NCBI RefSeq assembly: GCF_021532625.1
Contig: NZ_JAKGAR010000001.1
Coordinates: forward strand, 558,001-622,000
Length of the DNA: 64,000 nucleotides
Direction: 5' to 3'
Source: Octadecabacter algicola
GTDB lineage: Bacteria; Pseudomonadota; Alphaproteobacteria; Rhodobacterales; Rhodobacteraceae
The notes beneath the pieces are model-generated. The model was not told the DNA's origin and made no database searches. It saw only the letters and a list, made by a program, of their open reading frames with translations. Below, piece by piece: positions 48,998-57,895 of the stretch (positions are counted from its first letter, which is position 1; each line of letters begins with the position of its first letter). The position numbers and the translations under genes were made by a program.

Positions 48998-49284
48998 TCT
49001 GCATTAGACCTCTTAAGGATCTGCGCCTCGCACATCAGTGCTACGATAAGTTCAATGTGGCGTGCGATTGAATATTCGGCGCTGTCATTCAAGCGGTGAT
49101 CATTTGTCGTCGCTTCGATATCCATTAAGCGCATGATGGCCTGACTTGGACCGGGAATGGTTTCACATTTTAAAAGGCGTCGTAGGTGCACAACGCGGTT
49201 GTAGTCCTCAACCCCATGTCGGGCTGTGCTGACCAAAAGTTTCGGTCGGTTCAGGCGAGAAATCTGGGTTAGTACATCTTCCAT
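48967..49284 (-). CDS. DUF6477 family protein
   Basis: 105 residues. MEDVLTQISRLNRPKLLVSTARHGVEDYNRVVHLRRLL is the pattern of the DUF6477 family, found in Rhodobacteraceae; function unknown. It is divergent from a DUF6456 gene with 215 bases between. Its 3' end contains the terminator hairpin of the neighbouring MttB-type gene. Confidence 0.8.
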   Translation of the reverse strand: MEDVLTQISRLNRPKLLVSTARHGVEDYNRVVHLRRLLKCETIPGPSQAIMRLMDIEATTNDHRLNDSAEYSIARHIELIVALMCEAQILKRSNAEKRRAAMTVV

Positions 49285-49440
49285 AGCGGCTCTCCAGTTT
49301 GATCAATGTCACGACAATGACACAACCCAAAGTAGTGTTGCGTGTGTATAACTCGCGGCGAACGGTAGGTTAAAGAATGTTTATCTTTTGGAAACAATTC
49401 TATGCGCCTGTGGATAACATTAACGAAACGGAAACAATTG

Positions 49441-49467
49441 CCCGCCAAGATTGCAGGGCTTGGCGGG
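49441..49467 (+). repeat. Hairpin in the leader of the DUF6456 gene
   Basis: CCCGCCAAG and CTTGGCGGG form a perfect 9-bp stem with a 9-base loop, ending 32 bases before the ATG. No T tract follows. It could be an mRNA structure or an operator. Confidence 0.55.
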
Positions 49468-49499
49468 GCAGTCGTTAGGCAAGGGAATTGGGAAACAAA

Positions 49500-50531
49500 A
49501 TGATCGAGAGCAGACGCGCAAACCGCGCGATCCCATCATGGGTGCCTGTTGAGGTGCGCAATTACATTTTTCATACAGAAATGGGACAGGCAATTCGTGT
49601 GCTGGCACGTGGGCAGAACTGTCATCCGTCAACAATCATGCGTCAGGTTCGCAAGGTCGAACAAAGACGGGATGATCCACTTGTTGATCGGGCAATCAAG
49701 ATTTTAGCGGAGGAGGGGCCAAACGCCCTGACGCCGTCCTCTCTTGAATTGATGCAGGCGCTCCGCCGCCTTGCATCGCCGGATGTACTTTTGGCTATCG
49801 CGTTAGGAATGGATCAAGGCGTCGTTCTAAAGGACAATCCGACAGGTGAACCAGACCACAGCAGCAAGCTTCCTATGCAAACGGCGACGACACTGGCGTT
49901 GCGAGGGTGGATTTCAAGTGGCCAAACAACGACGCGGGTTTTGCGCTACCGGATCACTGCCGGGGGACGTGTGGCACTGCGCGAACTTACGGCCATGTCC
50001 GAAAACAACGCCCGTGAAATGGCCGAAGGACCTGCCAGCTTTACTGGTGCGCCCAAAGGCGTCGGAACATGGGATGAAAAACCGGTTCCTGTGCGCGCAG
50101 CCACGCAAGACAGCCCAGTTCTTGCCCTTTCACGGCGCAAAGATCTGGATGGCAATCCCTTCATCAACCGAAGTATGGTTCAGGCGGCCGAACGTTTACG
50201 AGAAGGCTACGAGCTGTCCTTGGTCGGGCGTTCTATGGGTACAGACACGTCACCGGACTGGGACAGCATGCTGGCCAAGATTGAGGCACATGAACCCATT
50301 GAGCGGTTGAAAAACCCCTCGGCGGATCAAGTCGCAAAAGCACTCTCGTATCTGGGACCTGGATTGTCGGCGATCGCATTGCGGTGTTGTTGTTTGCTTG
50401 AAGGACTTGAAACGACAGAAAAGCAAATGGGTTGGGCTGCGCGGTCTGGCAAGGTCGTTTTGCGGATCGCATTGCAGCGGTTGGTTTTACATTACGAAGG
50501 TGTCGGCGGGCTCGGTCCAAAGATTGGCTAA
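49500..50531 (+). CDS. DUF6456 domain helix-turn-helix protein
   Basis: 343 residues. The N-terminal part has a helix-turn-helix-like segment ([33 protein letters not shown]), the middle a winged-helix-like block ([29 protein letters not shown]), and the C-terminal half a DUF6456-type domain ([27 protein letters not shown], with a late HTH-like [35 protein letters not shown]). Probably DNA-binding; target unknown. ATG 49500 has GGGA upstream. Confidence 0.8.
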   Translation: MIESRRANRAIPSWVPVEVRNYIFHTEMGQAIRVLARGQNCHPSTIMRQVRKVEQRRDDPLVDRAIKILAEEGPNALTPSSLELMQALRRLASPDVLLAIALGMDQGVVLKDNPTGEPDHSSKLPMQTATTLALRGWISSGQTTTRVLRYRITAGGRVALRELTAMSENNAREMAEGPASFTGAPKGVGTWDEKPVPVRAATQDSPVLALSRRKDLDGNPFINRSMVQAAERLREGYELSLVGRSMGTDTSPDWDSMLAKIEAHEPIERLKNPSADQVAKALSYLGPGLSAIALRCCCLLEGLETTEKQMGWAARSGKVVLRIALQRLVLHYEGVGGLGPKIG

Positions 50532-50632
50532 GCTGCACGATATGCACAGCGCACAAACCCGCGACCCAGTGCATTGAGACCCTTGGACAAATCCTCTCAA
50601 ACGGCCTAGATAGGTCGCAAGAGGAGACCCAC

Positions 50633-51589
50633 ATGACCACGCGTGATCTGAAGATTCCGGCCCAACGTCACCCTGAGAAGCAGCGGCGCCCAGATGCGCC
50701 GCAGCCCAAAAAGCCAGATTGGATCCGTGTTAAGGCCCCCGTCAGCGAAGGCTACATGGACACGCGCGACATCATGCGCGAGCACAAACTGACAACAGTC
50801 TGCGAAGAAGCAGGTTGTCCAAATGTGGGTGAATGTTGGTCTCAGGGTCATGCGACCATGATGATTATGGGCGAAGTTTGCACACGGGCCTGCACCTTTT
50901 GCAACATTGCGACCGGCAAGCCACCAGAAGCCTTGGACGTTTTTGAACCGGGCCGTGTTGCGGATGCCGTTAAGAAATTGGGCCTGAACCATGTTGTGAT
51001 TACCTCTGTGGATCGCGATGACGTAGAAGATGGCGGCGCGGAACATTTTGCGCAGACCATCCGTGCCGTGCGTCGCCAATCCCCGAACACCACCATTGAA
51101 ATTCTGACGCCGGACTTCATCCGCTGTGATCCAAGTGTTCTTGAGATCGTGGTCGAAGCGCGTCCTGACGTTTTCAACCACAACCTTGAAACCGTTCCAG
51201 GGCTTTATCCAGAAGTGCGCCCCGGTGCGCGGTATTTCCATTCCCTGCGTCTTTTGCAGCGCGTCAAAGAGCTCGATCCGACGATGTTCACCAAATCTGG
51301 GATCATGGTTGGCCTTGGCGAAGACAAACAAGGTGTGACGCAAGTAATGGAAGACATGCGCGCGGCTGATATCGATTTCCTGACCATCGGTCAGTATTTG
51401 CAGCCAACACCGAAACACCACAAAGTGGATCGTTTCGTGACGCCTGAAGAATTCCAAACCTATGAAAAGACAGCTTATAACAAGGGCTTCTTGATGGTTT
51501 CTGCCACGCCTCTGACGCGATCCAGCTACCACGCTGGCGATGATTTCGCGAAACTTCGCGCCGCGCGGATGGATAAGCACGGCTCTTAA
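50633..51589 (+). CDS. lipA: Lipoyl synthase
   Basis: 318 residues of radical-SAM LipA. The auxiliary cluster cysteines lie in [14 protein letters not shown], the radical-SAM CX3CX2C in [10 protein letters not shown], and the C-terminal RSSYHA supplies the serine ligand. It inserts two sulfurs into octanoyl-E2/H domains. The start is supported by GAGGAG just upstream; the frame is open 67 codons earlier but that part overlaps the DUF6456 gene and is not LipA-like. Confidence 0.96.
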   Translation: MTTRDLKIPAQRHPEKQRRPDAPQPKKPDWIRVKAPVSEGYMDTRDIMREHKLTTVCEEAGCPNVGECWSQGHATMMIMGEVCTRACTFCNIATGKPPEALDVFEPGRVADAVKKLGLNHVVITSVDRDDVEDGGAEHFAQTIRAVRRQSPNTTIEILTPDFIRCDPSVLEIVVEARPDVFNHNLETVPGLYPEVRPGARYFHSLRLLQRVKELDPTMFTKSGIMVGLGEDKQGVTQVMEDMRAADIDFLTIGQYLQPTPKHHKVDRFVTPEEFQTYEKTAYNKGFLMVSATPLTRSSYHAGDDFAKLRAARMDKHGS

Positions 51590-51646
51590 CCCTAGGTTGA
51601 ACCGCCTTAATCGCCTAACCTTTGCCCATTATGGACGGAGGCGATT

Positions 51647-52483
51647 ATGGATTTGAAAATACTGACATGGAACGTCGAACATTTTAGCGGCACCAAAACG
51701 GCTGCAAAAGCCGGACGCGTTGACCGCGTAATTACAGAGCTTGAGGCACAAGACCCCGATGTCTTTGGCTTGCTTGAAGTTGAAGGCGCGGAGAGTTTTA
51801 ACATTATCGCCCAGAGAATGACGGACTATACCTTTATGCTGACCGAAGGGCGGCAAGTTCAGGAAATTCTCATCGGGTTCAAAAAGACATTGCGTGCATT
51901 CATCACGCAGAAAGGGGAGTTCAAAGAGAACAACCTTGATCTACGGCCCGCGGCGCTTTTGACCATTACGTCTGATACCGGCAAACATCTTCCAATCCTG
52001 TTTGGACACTTCAAATCCGGCAGCGACCCAAAGGGCTGGGGGCTGAGAGTATCGATGTTTGAAAAGGTTAGCAGCCTAAAGAAGGTCATCAACAAGATCG
52101 CCGTCGCACAAGGGGATGCGTCGGGCGGTATGGTCGTTCTGGGCGATTTAAACACGATGGGGATGGTTTTGACGGATTCGGATGGTGATCTTGATGCCGA
52201 CGCCGAAATCATAAGACTCAACAAAAGATTTGCCCGCGTTGGGTTGCGCCCGTTAGTAAAAAGCCACCCACATACGTTTTCTAACGGCACTGGCAGCAGT
52301 TATCCCGATAGCGATTTGGATCACGTTTATGTGGACGAAAACATGACCATTGAAACAGACGCCAATGGGCATGAGGCAAACGTCGGGGGCTGGGCTTTAC
52401 TGCCAGCGGGCTCACAACGCGATGCATGGATCGCGTCAATGTCCGACCACGCGCCGGTGTCGTTCACGGTACTGAATTTCTGA
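51647..52483 (+). CDS. Endonuclease/exonuclease/phosphatase (EEP) family protein
   Basis: 278 residues. LKILTWNVEHFSG has the conserved Asn, LLEVEG the metal-binding Glu, VVLGDLNTMG the catalytic Asp-Asn pair, and SDHAPVSFTV the terminal Asp-His. The EEP catalytic set is therefore complete. No signal peptide is present, so it acts in the cytoplasm. Substrate (DNA, phospholipid or nucleotide) unknown. GGAGG precedes the ATG. Confidence 0.85.
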   Translation: MDLKILTWNVEHFSGTKTAAKAGRVDRVITELEAQDPDVFGLLEVEGAESFNIIAQRMTDYTFMLTEGRQVQEILIGFKKTLRAFITQKGEFKENNLDLRPAALLTITSDTGKHLPILFGHFKSGSDPKGWGLRVSMFEKVSSLKKVINKIAVAQGDASGGMVVLGDLNTMGMVLTDSDGDLDADAEIIRLNKRFARVGLRPLVKSHPHTFSNGTGSSYPDSDLDHVYVDENMTIETDANGHEANVGGWALLPAGSQRDAWIASMSDHAPVSFTVLNF

Positions 52484-52485
52484 TT

Positions 52486-53355
52486 TTAAGGCAGCGCGAC
52501 CAGATAAGCCGCGATGGCGGCTCTGTCTTCTGGTGGCAGTTGTGCTGTGTTTTCAACTACGTCCACCATTTCACCGCCCACACTATCAAAATCCGGTGTG
52601 AAACCGCTGTCGAGGTAAATGGCGATGTCCTGTTCACTCCACCCAAGGTCATCGGGATGGATAGACGGGATGCGACCCTCGCCAGATGGGTTCGCCGCGC
52701 CGCGCAACCACTGAGCCGTTTGCGTACCACCTAGGATGTTACGCGGAGTGTGGCATTCGCCGCAGTGGCCCAATGCTTCAACCAGATAACGGCCGCGTTC
52801 GATTTCGGGTGTCGGGGCGTCCGCGACAACCCAATCATCGCTTGCGAACAAGAACTTCCAACCGCCAAGGCTGCGACGGATGTTAAAGGGAAACCCGACA
52901 TCGTGATCCCGCGACGGGGTCGCATCAGCGGGCAGGGTCCGCAGATGGGCGATAAGATCCACCGCGTCTTGCGGAGTCATCTTTGAATAGGTCGTGTAGG
53001 GAAATGCGGGGTAATAATGTGCGCCGTTTGGCGACACGCCAGCCATCATCGCGTTGACGATTTCATAATCCGTCCAGCCCCCGATACCATGATCTGGGTC
53101 GGTCGAAATGTTGGGCGCATAGAAGGTTCCGAAATCACTGACAAAGGCTTTACCCCCGGCCAAAGCGTCACTGCCTTCAGCACTGTGACACGATGCACAG
53201 CCTGCTGCGGCCATCACCAGTTCACCGCGTGCGGGGTCACTTTCAAACGGGGCATCCGTCAGGACTCTTGGGTCAAGGTCTTGAGGGGCCGTTACGTAAA
53301 ACGCAACAGCCGCCCCAACTACGCCAACAGCTAAGACGAAGGCTCTTTTACGCAT
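52486..53355 (-). CDS. Diheme c-type cytochrome
   Basis: 289 residues. An N-terminal signal or anchor helix (FVLAVGVVGAAVAFYV) is followed by two cytochrome c domains with heme sites CASCH and CGECH. Downstream Met and His ligands for each heme are plausible (YSKM; EGRIPSIHPDD region). It resembles the small cytochrome subunit of alcohol or gluconate dehydrogenases but no such enzyme is encoded nearby. It starts at the last base of the cytochrome c' gene stop, so the two are coupled. Confidence 0.88.
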   Translation of the reverse strand: MRKRAFVLAVGVVGAAVAFYVTAPQDLDPRVLTDAPFESDPARGELVMAAAGCASCHSAEGSDALAGGKAFVSDFGTFYAPNISTDPDHGIGGWTDYEIVNAMMAGVSPNGAHYYPAFPYTTYSKMTPQDAVDLIAHLRTLPADATPSRDHDVGFPFNIRRSLGGWKFLFASDDWVVADAPTPEIERGRYLVEALGHCGECHTPRNILGGTQTAQWLRGAANPSGEGRIPSIHPDDLGWSEQDIAIYLDSGFTPDFDSVGGEMVDVVENTAQLPPEDRAAIAAYLVALP

Positions 53356-53804
53356 TACCGTGCGCGGTATTCGCGGTGACAGGCGGAGCAGGTGCCACCA
53401 AGGTTGCCCATCGCGCCCTGAAGGCTGGCGAGGTCATTGCCCGCGACGTCGGCCATACCTTGAGCCTCAAACGCAAGGTCTTCGCCTTTGGACATGAAGT
53501 CATCCAAGTTTTCCCAAATAGCAGGTTGGGCCTTGGTGCCTTCGGCGGTTCCTTCAGGCCAGAAGCTCGCCGTGTTCATTGACGTTAGGGCCACCATATT
53601 GTCGGCTGCCGTTTGCGCCGCTTCGGCATCATAGTCAATTTTGCCCTGTGCCATTCCACCCAGAATGCCAACATTATACGCGTAAAGCTGCATTTGAGCG
53701 TGCCGCGCAACAACAGTAGGATGCATATCTTCGTCAGCGTGTGCGGTTGCGATCGTGGCAACCGCAAGAACAGCGGTGCCAGCAAGAAGAGAAAGGGATT
53801 TCAT
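53355..53804 (-). CDS. Cytochrome c' family protein
   Basis: 149 residues. A signal peptide ends at THA-DED, and the mature protein is a four-helix bundle with a single C-terminal heme motif CSACHREYR, as in cytochrome c'/c556. Such proteins bind NO or carry electrons in the periplasm. ATG 53804 has GGAGG upstream. It is the first gene of a two-gene unit with the diheme cytochrome. Confidence 0.9.
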   Translation of the reverse strand: MKSLSLLAGTAVLAVATIATAHADEDMHPTVVARHAQMQLYAYNVGILGGMAQGKIDYDAEAAQTAADNMVALTSMNTASFWPEGTAEGTKAQPAIWENLDDFMSKGEDLAFEAQGMADVAGNDLASLQGAMGNLGGTCSACHREYRAR

Positions 53805-53902
53805 AATTGGGCCTCCATAAAAGTGAATAATCATGAGAACGGTAACATGGAAGGGTAGGTTTCAAATTCAACTTTATGTGCAATTACGCACAATCGATGT
53901 GA

Positions 53903-54463
53903 CTAGGTAAACCGTACTTTACCGATAAATGGCAGATTCCGATTTCGCTGCGCATAGTCGATTCCATAACCGACAACGAATTCATCAGGGATTTCAAAGC
54001 CGGTCCAATCGGCTTTCATGTCGACCTCGCGGCGTGATGGTTTATCGAGAAGCGCAATAGAGCGAAGCCGCGCAGGTTTTCGGGTGTTGAGCATATCAAT
54101 CACTTGATGCAACGTATGGCCGGTGTCGACGATGTCTTCGACAACCAACACATCGCGCCCTTCGATCTGGCCGCGCAAGTCCTTGAGAATACGCACTTCA
54201 CGCGAACTTTCCATGCCGTCGCCGTAGCTGCTAGCCTCAAGAAAATCGACCTCGACCGGAAGGTCCAGCTCGCGAACGAGGTCCGCAATAAACACAAATG
54301 ATCCGCGCAACAGGCCAACCACAACAAGCTTATCGGTGTCTTTGAATTCACTCTGAATGGTTTTTGCCAGATCTTCGATCCTTGCTGCGATCGATTTAGC
54401 AGAGATCATCACGTCAATCACATATGGCGGAGATGCGGGGGCGGTGTCGTTTGCTTGCGTCAT
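53903..54463 (-). CDS. hpt: Hypoxanthine phosphoribosyltransferase
   Basis: 186 residues. The PRPP-binding motif is [17 protein letters not shown], preceded by [17 protein letters not shown] and [12 protein letters not shown]. It salvages hypoxanthine, and usually guanine, with PRPP. ATG 54463 is chosen by length, with AAGG ten bases upstream; the frame is open another 60 codons over the divergent COQ10-type gene start. Downstream of the stop a TGTGC-N6-GCACA palindrome (53877-53892) lies before the cytochrome c' gene. Confidence 0.93.
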   Translation of the reverse strand: MTQANDTAPASPPYVIDVMISAKSIAARIEDLAKTIQSEFKDTDKLVVVGLLRGSFVFIADLVRELDLPVEVDFLEASSYGDGMESSREVRILKDLRGQIEGRDVLVVEDIVDTGHTLHQVIDMLNTRKPARLRSIALLDKPSRREVDMKADWTGFEIPDEFVVGYGIDYAQRNRNLPFIGKVRFT

Positions 54464-54546
54464 TCGGGCCGGACCTTGTGCAATTGCTTGAAATTCCGCA
54501 CAAACCATACGACATGGTTCAACAATGTCACCCGTGAAAGCGACCA

Positions 54547-54990
54547 ATGCCTGCCCATTCTGAAACCAAACACCTGCCGTACTCAGCGGCGCAAATGTAT
54601 GACCTCGTCGGGGACGTGGCGAATTATCCAAAGTTCCTGCCATGGACCGCCGCTGCCCGCATAAGATCGCGCAATGATGAGGGCGACCACGAGGTGATGT
54701 TGGCCGACCTTGTGGTCAGCTTTAAGGTCTTTCGCGAAAAGTTCGGCAGTCGTGTCGTGCTTTGGCCTGCAGAGCGTAAGATAGAGACCGCCTACATCGA
54801 CGGCCCGTTCAAGTTTCTAGAAAGCACGTGGCGATTTGAAGATGTAGAAGGCGGTTGCGACGTTCACTTTGAAGTAGACTTCGAATTCAAGAATAAACTT
54901 TTGCAAGGCGCCGCTGGCATGTTCTTTAATCAAGCGATGCAAACCATCGTGCGCGCCTTTGAAACCCGCGCCAAAGAACTCTACGGTTAA
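54547..54990 (+). CDS. COQ10/RatA-type SRPBCC protein
   Basis: 147 residues of the START-like polyketide cyclase fold: [25 protein letters not shown] and the C-terminal amphipathic helix [22 protein letters not shown]. In alphaproteobacteria this is usually the coenzyme Q-binding protein COQ10 homologue; RatA toxin is the E. coli homologue. No antitoxin-like partner (RatB) is next to it, so a ubiquinone role is favoured. Divergent from hpt. Confidence 0.87.
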   Translation: MPAHSETKHLPYSAAQMYDLVGDVANYPKFLPWTAAARIRSRNDEGDHEVMLADLVVSFKVFREKFGSRVVLWPAERKIETAYIDGPFKFLESTWRFEDVEGGCDVHFEVDFEFKNKLLQGAAGMFFNQAMQTIVRAFETRAKELYG

Positions 54991-55015
54991 GAGGACCAGT
55001 ACTGAAAGGCGCGCC

Positions 55016-55531
55016 ATGCAATCCCTCACAACGGCCCCGACGTTAACAAGCGAACGGTTGACCCTACGAGGGCCCGAACGGAGTGATCTGCCAGCTTTTA
55101 CCCGCTTCATGACCAGCGCCCCGTCGCTGGCCGCACAGGGCGAAACCGGTACGGCGCAACAAGCATGGTTTGGCTTTATTGCCGGTATCGGCCACTGGCA
55201 GTGGCACGGGTTTGGGTTCTTCATTGTTGTGGACAAAGCGACAGATGAACCCGTTGGCCGCGTGGGGTTACTCAAACATGTCGACTGGCCGGACGTTGAA
55301 TTGGCTTGGCATCTGTTTGAAGGTGCCGAAGGCAAAGGGTTTGCCACCGAAGCCGCAACGGCGGTCAAGACATGGGCCTATGGGGATCTAGGTCTTGATC
55401 GACTGTACAGCTACATCGATTGCGACAACTCCCGCTCACAAGCGGTGGCAAAACGGCTTGGTGCCAGCACAGACGGAACACGCGCGGCTCATGAACCGGA
55501 CGCCGAAATCTGGCACCACACTCGGCCATAA
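55016..55531 (+). CDS. GNAT-family N-acetyltransferase
   Basis: 171 residues: TSERLTLRGPERSDLPAFTRFM opens an Acetyltransf_3 domain; EGAEGKGFATEAATAVKTWA binds acetyl-CoA; DCDNSRSQAVAKRLGAS is the late motif. ATG 55016 has AAAGGC upstream. Substrate unknown. Ends before a bidirectional terminator shared with amtB. Confidence 0.86.
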   Translation: MQSLTTAPTLTSERLTLRGPERSDLPAFTRFMTSAPSLAAQGETGTAQQAWFGFIAGIGHWQWHGFGFFIVVDKATDEPVGRVGLLKHVDWPDVELAWHLFEGAEGKGFATEAATAVKTWAYGDLGLDRLYSYIDCDNSRSQAVAKRLGASTDGTRAAHEPDAEIWHHTRP

Positions 55532-55545
55532 GCGAAGCCAAGAAC

Positions 55546-55574
55546 GAAAAAGGGCGCCGGTTAGGGCGCCCTTT
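55546..55574. terminator. Bidirectional terminator between the GNAT gene and amtB
   Basis: AAAGGGCGCC (55549-55558) pairs perfectly with GGCGCCCTTT (55565-55574), loop GGTTAG. The minus strand continues with a five-T run, serving amtB best; the plus strand has TTTGTGTTGTT. Confidence 0.88.
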
Positions 55575-55593
55575 GTGTTGTTAGCAGATTGAA

Positions 55594-56775
55594 TTAGCTG
55601 CTCATGTCGTAGGCGCGTTCGCCGTGGGACGACAGGTCGAGGCCTGTGTGTTCGTCTTCTTGGCTGACGCGGATCGGGAAGATCGCCTTGACGACCAGAA
55701 CGATCGCAACCGTTGTGACAACTGTCCAAACACCGACAACTGCCAAACCGCCAAGCTGTTCCGTCCAGCCCGCGTGGCCAAAGACAGCCAGCATAATGAT
55801 ACCGAACATACCGCCAACACCGTGCACCGCGAAAACGTCCAGCGTATCGTCGATCTTCAGCGTGTTCTTTACGATGGAACACAGCTCCTGACACATGACG
55901 CCAGCAACAGCACCGATGATCAGTGCTTCGATTGGGCCAACAGAACCAGAAGCAGGTGTAATAGAAGCAAGGCCCGCAATCGTACCTGTCACCAGACCCA
56001 CGAGGGACGATTTACCGTAACGAATACGTTCCCAAAGAACCCAAGTCAGGGAAGCAGTCGCCGCAGACAAATGCGTGACAGTTATTGCCATTGCGGCAGA
56101 CCCGTTGGCCGCCAATTCAGACCCACCGTTAAAGCCGAACCAACCAACCCAAAGCATCGCGGCACCAATCATGACCATACCAGGATTATGAGGAGGCTTG
56201 GATTTGTCAGACCGACCGCCCAAGAAAAACGCAACGATCAAAGCCGCAAGACCTGCTGTCTGGTGAACCACGATGCCGCCGGCAAAATCGTTAACGCCAT
56301 TCGGGAACAAGGACCATTCCTCGCCAGCCAACAAACCGCCGCCCCAGATCCAGTGAGCAACAGGCGCGTAGCAAATCAGCATCCACAGTCCCGAGAACGT
56401 CATCACAAAGGCAAACCCGATACGTTCAACATATGCACCAACAATCAGAGCTGGTGTGATGATCGCAAAGGTCATCTGAAATGCGAAGAAAAGAACTTCG
56501 GGGATGTTGCCCGACATAGTGTCTTCGGTCACACCATTGAGGAAAGCCTTGCCGAGACCGCCCCAGTAGGCATTCCCGTCGCCGAACGCGATGGAGTACC
56601 CAACGGCCAGCCAAAGTACTGACATCAAGCAGGCAATTCCGAAACACTGCATGAATACGCTCAGCACGTTGCGGGCGCGCACAAGGCCACCGTAAAATAA
56701 AGCCAACCCTGGCAGGGTCATAAACAGCACCAAGGCTGTTGCGACGAGTATCCAAGCGGTGTCCGCTGCGTTCAT
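55594..56775 (-). CDS. amtB: Ammonium transporter
   Basis: 393 residues with 11 membrane helices. The twin pore histidines are in GGIVVHQTAG and FAVHGVGGMFG; DFAGGIVVHQ is the Amt signature. It conducts ammonium into the cell. It begins directly at the first helix, without a long signal peptide. No glnK/PII gene lies beside it, unlike most amtB loci. Its 5' leader can fold into a hairpin that covers the ribosome binding site. NtrB-NtrC about 4 kb away are likely regulators. Confidence 0.95.
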   Translation of the reverse strand: MNAADTAWILVATALVLFMTLPGLALFYGGLVRARNVLSVFMQCFGIACLMSVLWLAVGYSIAFGDGNAYWGGLGKAFLNGVTEDTMSGNIPEVLFFAFQMTFAIITPALIVGAYVERIGFAFVMTFSGLWMLICYAPVAHWIWGGGLLAGEEWSLFPNGVNDFAGGIVVHQTAGLAALIVAFFLGGRSDKSKPPHNPGMVMIGAAMLWVGWFGFNGGSELAANGSAAMAITVTHLSAATASLTWVLWERIRYGKSSLVGLVTGTIAGLASITPASGSVGPIEALIIGAVAGVMCQELCSIVKNTLKIDDTLDVFAVHGVGGMFGIIMLAVFGHAGWTEQLGGLAVVGVWTVVTTVAIVLVVKAIFPIRVSQEDEHTGLDLSSHGERAYDMSS

Positions 56776-56784
56776 TGTTCCGTT

Positions 56785-56836
56785 CCCCTTTTTCGTTTGG
56801 GGCGGTTAATCGTAAACGAACTGCCTTAAAAAGGGG
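56785..56836 (-). promoter_or_regulatory. Hairpin over the amtB ribosome binding site
   Basis: On the minus strand CCCCTTTTT (56836-56828) can pair with AAAAAGGGG (56793-56785), and inside it TCGTTT (56819-56814) with AAACGA (56798-56793), with a shared edge and an 8-base bulge. The 3' arm carries GGGGAA, the likely Shine-Dalgarno of amtB, nine bases before the ATG. Opening it would be needed for translation. Confidence 0.55.
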
Positions 56837-56918
56837 CGCGAAGGACTCATGCTGCTTAAATTTGCCGCTTTATTAAAAATGCCGCGTAAATAGGCGGGAT
56901 TTGGTGCTAACGGCTAAT

Positions 56919-57416
56919 TTATGAGCAATCCTGAATCAGCGCCGCATTCAAAAGCTCGAGCGCTGTTTGGACGCTATTCTCGCGGACTTGGCCGCGGCCC
57001 AATGCACCAAAGTCATGCGTTACGGCCTGAACACCATCCGCTGTTGCCACACCAAAACACACGCGCCCCTCGGGTTTGTGCTCGGACGGGCCCGGACCAG
57101 CAATACCTGTGATCGATACCGCGATGTCCGCCTTCGCAGCGCGACGTGCACCATGGGCCATTTGGGCCGCAACCTCTTCAGAAACAGCTCCGACCTGATC
57201 CAATGTCAGAGGTTCAACACCCAGCATTTCAACTTTAGCGGCGTTGGAATAGGTGACAAAGCCGCGCTCAAACATTGCGGAACTGCCCGCAATATCGGTG
57301 AGTGCAGCACTCACCATGCCGCCGGTACAGCTTTCGGCCGTGGTTAGGATCACGCTTTTGGCAATAGCGAGCTCAACAATTTCTTGTGCAAGGCTCACAG
57401 CAAAAACACGTGCCAT
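56919..57416 (-). CDS. pncC: CinA C-terminal family protein (nicotinamide-nucleotide amidase)
   Basis: 165 residues, only the CinA C-terminal domain: LTTAESCTGGMVSAALTDIAGSS, GFVTYSNAAKVEMLGV, VSITGIAGPG. It deamidates NMN to nicotinate mononucleotide in NAD salvage. The ATG at 57416 lies inside the end of pgpA (22-base overlap), so the two are coupled; the order ispDF-pgpA-cinA is found in related genomes. Confidence 0.9.
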   Translation of the reverse strand: MARVFAVSLAQEIVELAIAKSVILTTAESCTGGMVSAALTDIAGSSAMFERGFVTYSNAAKVEMLGVEPLTLDQVGAVSEEVAAQMAHGARRAAKADIAVSITGIAGPGPSEHKPEGRVCFGVATADGVQAVTHDFGALGRGQVRENSVQTALELLNAALIQDCS

Positions 57417-57895
57417 ATGATGGCCAAAAGAACCACAAAGAGTGCTGCAAACACACCAGCGATCACATCATCCAACATCACACCAGTTGCATTGTCTTTG
57501 CGATCCGCCCAACCGACGGGGCCGGGTTTGGTGATGTCAAACAGGCGAAACAACACAAACGCCGCAACCCAACCGGGCCAGAGGCCGAGGACATCCGCAT
57601 TCACCCAGTACGCACCGAAAAACACTGGAAGGAGCGCGATCCACTGTCCGATAACTTCGTCGATGACAATTTCGGACGGATCGTGATTATCCGCACCTTC
57701 AGTCATCCACTTCGTCGCGATGTAGCCCTTGATGTAGCCTGCGGGGATAGCAATCAGGAACAACCAAAAGCCGCCGATCCAATAGATCAACAACGCTAAG
57801 GGCAGGGCGGCCAGTGACCCCCATGTACCCGGAGCAGGTTTCATGTAGCCGACGTAGAACACCGTCGCTGTGATTTTTGCCCAAGTGTCTTTCAT
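57395..57895 (-). CDS. pgpA: Phosphatidylglycerophosphatase A
   Basis: 166 residues, three to four membrane helices. [23 protein letters not shown] and [13 protein letters not shown] are the PgpA active-site segments, with [16 protein letters not shown] as the third. It makes phosphatidylglycerol from its phosphate. Coupled by ATGA to ispDF upstream and by a 22-base overlap to cinA downstream. Confidence 0.93.
   Translation of the reverse strand: MKDTWAKITATVFYVGYMKPAPGTWGSLAALPLALLIYWIGGFWLFLIAIPAGYIKGYIATKWMTEGADNHDPSEIVIDEVIGQWIALLPVFFGAYWVNADVLGLWPGWVAAFVLFRLFDITKPGPVGWADRKDNATGVMLDDVIAGVFAALFVVLLAIIWHVFLL

Noticed and set aside
50606-51580. Minus-strand frame of 324 codons opposite lipA
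   Set aside because: Antisense to a complete, motif-rich lipoyl synthase; no family features.
54547-54990. RatA toxin of a toxin-antitoxin pair
   Set aside because: No RatB-like partner is adjacent, and in alphaproteobacteria this family is usually the COQ10-type ubiquinone-binding protein.
55624-56622. Plus-strand frame of 332 codons opposite amtB
   Set aside because: Shadow of the ammonium transporter; composition dominated by Arg, Asn and Thr and no domain seen.
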